DNA of 64,000 bases from Cristatella mucedo (taxonomy: Eukaryota > Bryozoa > Phylactolaemata > Cristatellidae), in contig WPIO01000052.1 in NCBI GenBank assembly GCA_009760855.2, positions 2,608,501 through 2,672,500 of the forward strand, written 5' to 3'. The notes under the pieces were generated by a model, which was not told the origin of the DNA, did no database searches, and was given only the letters and a program-made list of their open reading frames with translations. Both the position numbers and the translations under genes were made by a program. Below are positions 63,751-64,000 of this stretch, one piece after another. Each line of letters starts with the position of its first letter. Position 1 is the first letter of the stretch.

Positions 63751-64000
63751 GTTAGCTGTAGACAGTCTTACTGCAGACAGATGCTTGGTGGAAATTCTCT
63801 CGTGTGCGACTGCAGCTGACTCGGTCTTGAGGTGCCTTTGGGATTTTAAGTTGCATTGAGCTTTCCAAACGTCTATGAAGTAGCTGGGTACACTTTTTGC
63901 TTACTACCGTTGGCTAAGTGCTTTCTCTTGACGAGGAGTGCTAATGTTATGCTGAGGAGCAAAGCTCACGAGTGTGATAAGCCCTTAGCCACTTAACTTT
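63751..64000 (+). other. Start of PPIP5K intron 21
   Basis: No acceptor or exon recognised before the window ends; the C-terminal exons should lie to the right. Confidence 0.7.

Overview
This is a stretch of a metazoan nuclear genome. It has intron-rich genes with canonical GT-AG splice sites, tRNA-derived SINEs, CR1-like LINEs with (ATT)n tails, and relics of hAT, Tc1 and Ty3/gypsy elements. No bacterial-style operons are present. I cannot name the species from sequence alone; a non-vertebrate animal is most likely.

The main gene is a PPIP5K (VIP1-type diphosphoinositol pentakisphosphate kinase) on the + strand, from about 35.6 kb past the right edge. I assembled 21 coding exons by eye. Every junction keeps the reading frame, giving about 999 codons: an N-terminal ATP-grasp kinase (exons 2-8), then the histidine-acid-phosphatase-like domain (exons 9-19), then the start of the variable C-terminal region. 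The last exons lie outside the window. One intron uses a GC donor. An alternative 5' exon is possible at 31.2 kb, downstream of a GC-rich, promoter-like stretch at 30.3-31.1 kb.

The left edge carries a four-finger C2H2 zinc-finger gene fragment on the minus strand (714-1493).

The rest is a mobile-element graveyard. At 2341-2528 there is a short hAT element of the SPIN type with a perfect 8-bp target duplication. At 8.06-11.3 kb lies a decayed Ty3/gypsy element (gag, RT, RNase H, integrase). At 13.8-15.6 kb there is a ZMYM1-like hAT relic holding a LINE insertion, and Tc1 transposase relics lie at 19.0-20.1 kb and 48.5-49.3 kb. Two CR1-like LINE families are present. LINE-A has an (ATT)n tail and about ten copies; the longest is 39.06-41.35 kb. 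LINE-B has an (ATTAC)n tail and four copies. One LINE-B is nested inside a LINE-A at 23.47-26.06 kb.

Two tRNA-derived SINE families occur. SINE-A shares its 3' end with LINE-A, and that shared end folds into a two-part hairpin, which suggests it is the reverse-transcriptase recognition element. SINE-B has four copies and no partner LINE that I recognise.

PPIP5K introns are filled with these elements and with long strand-biased CT tracts. A 22-bp minisatellite built on a 13-nt palindrome ends about 50 bp before exon 10, and the exon 10 reading frame stays open right through it.
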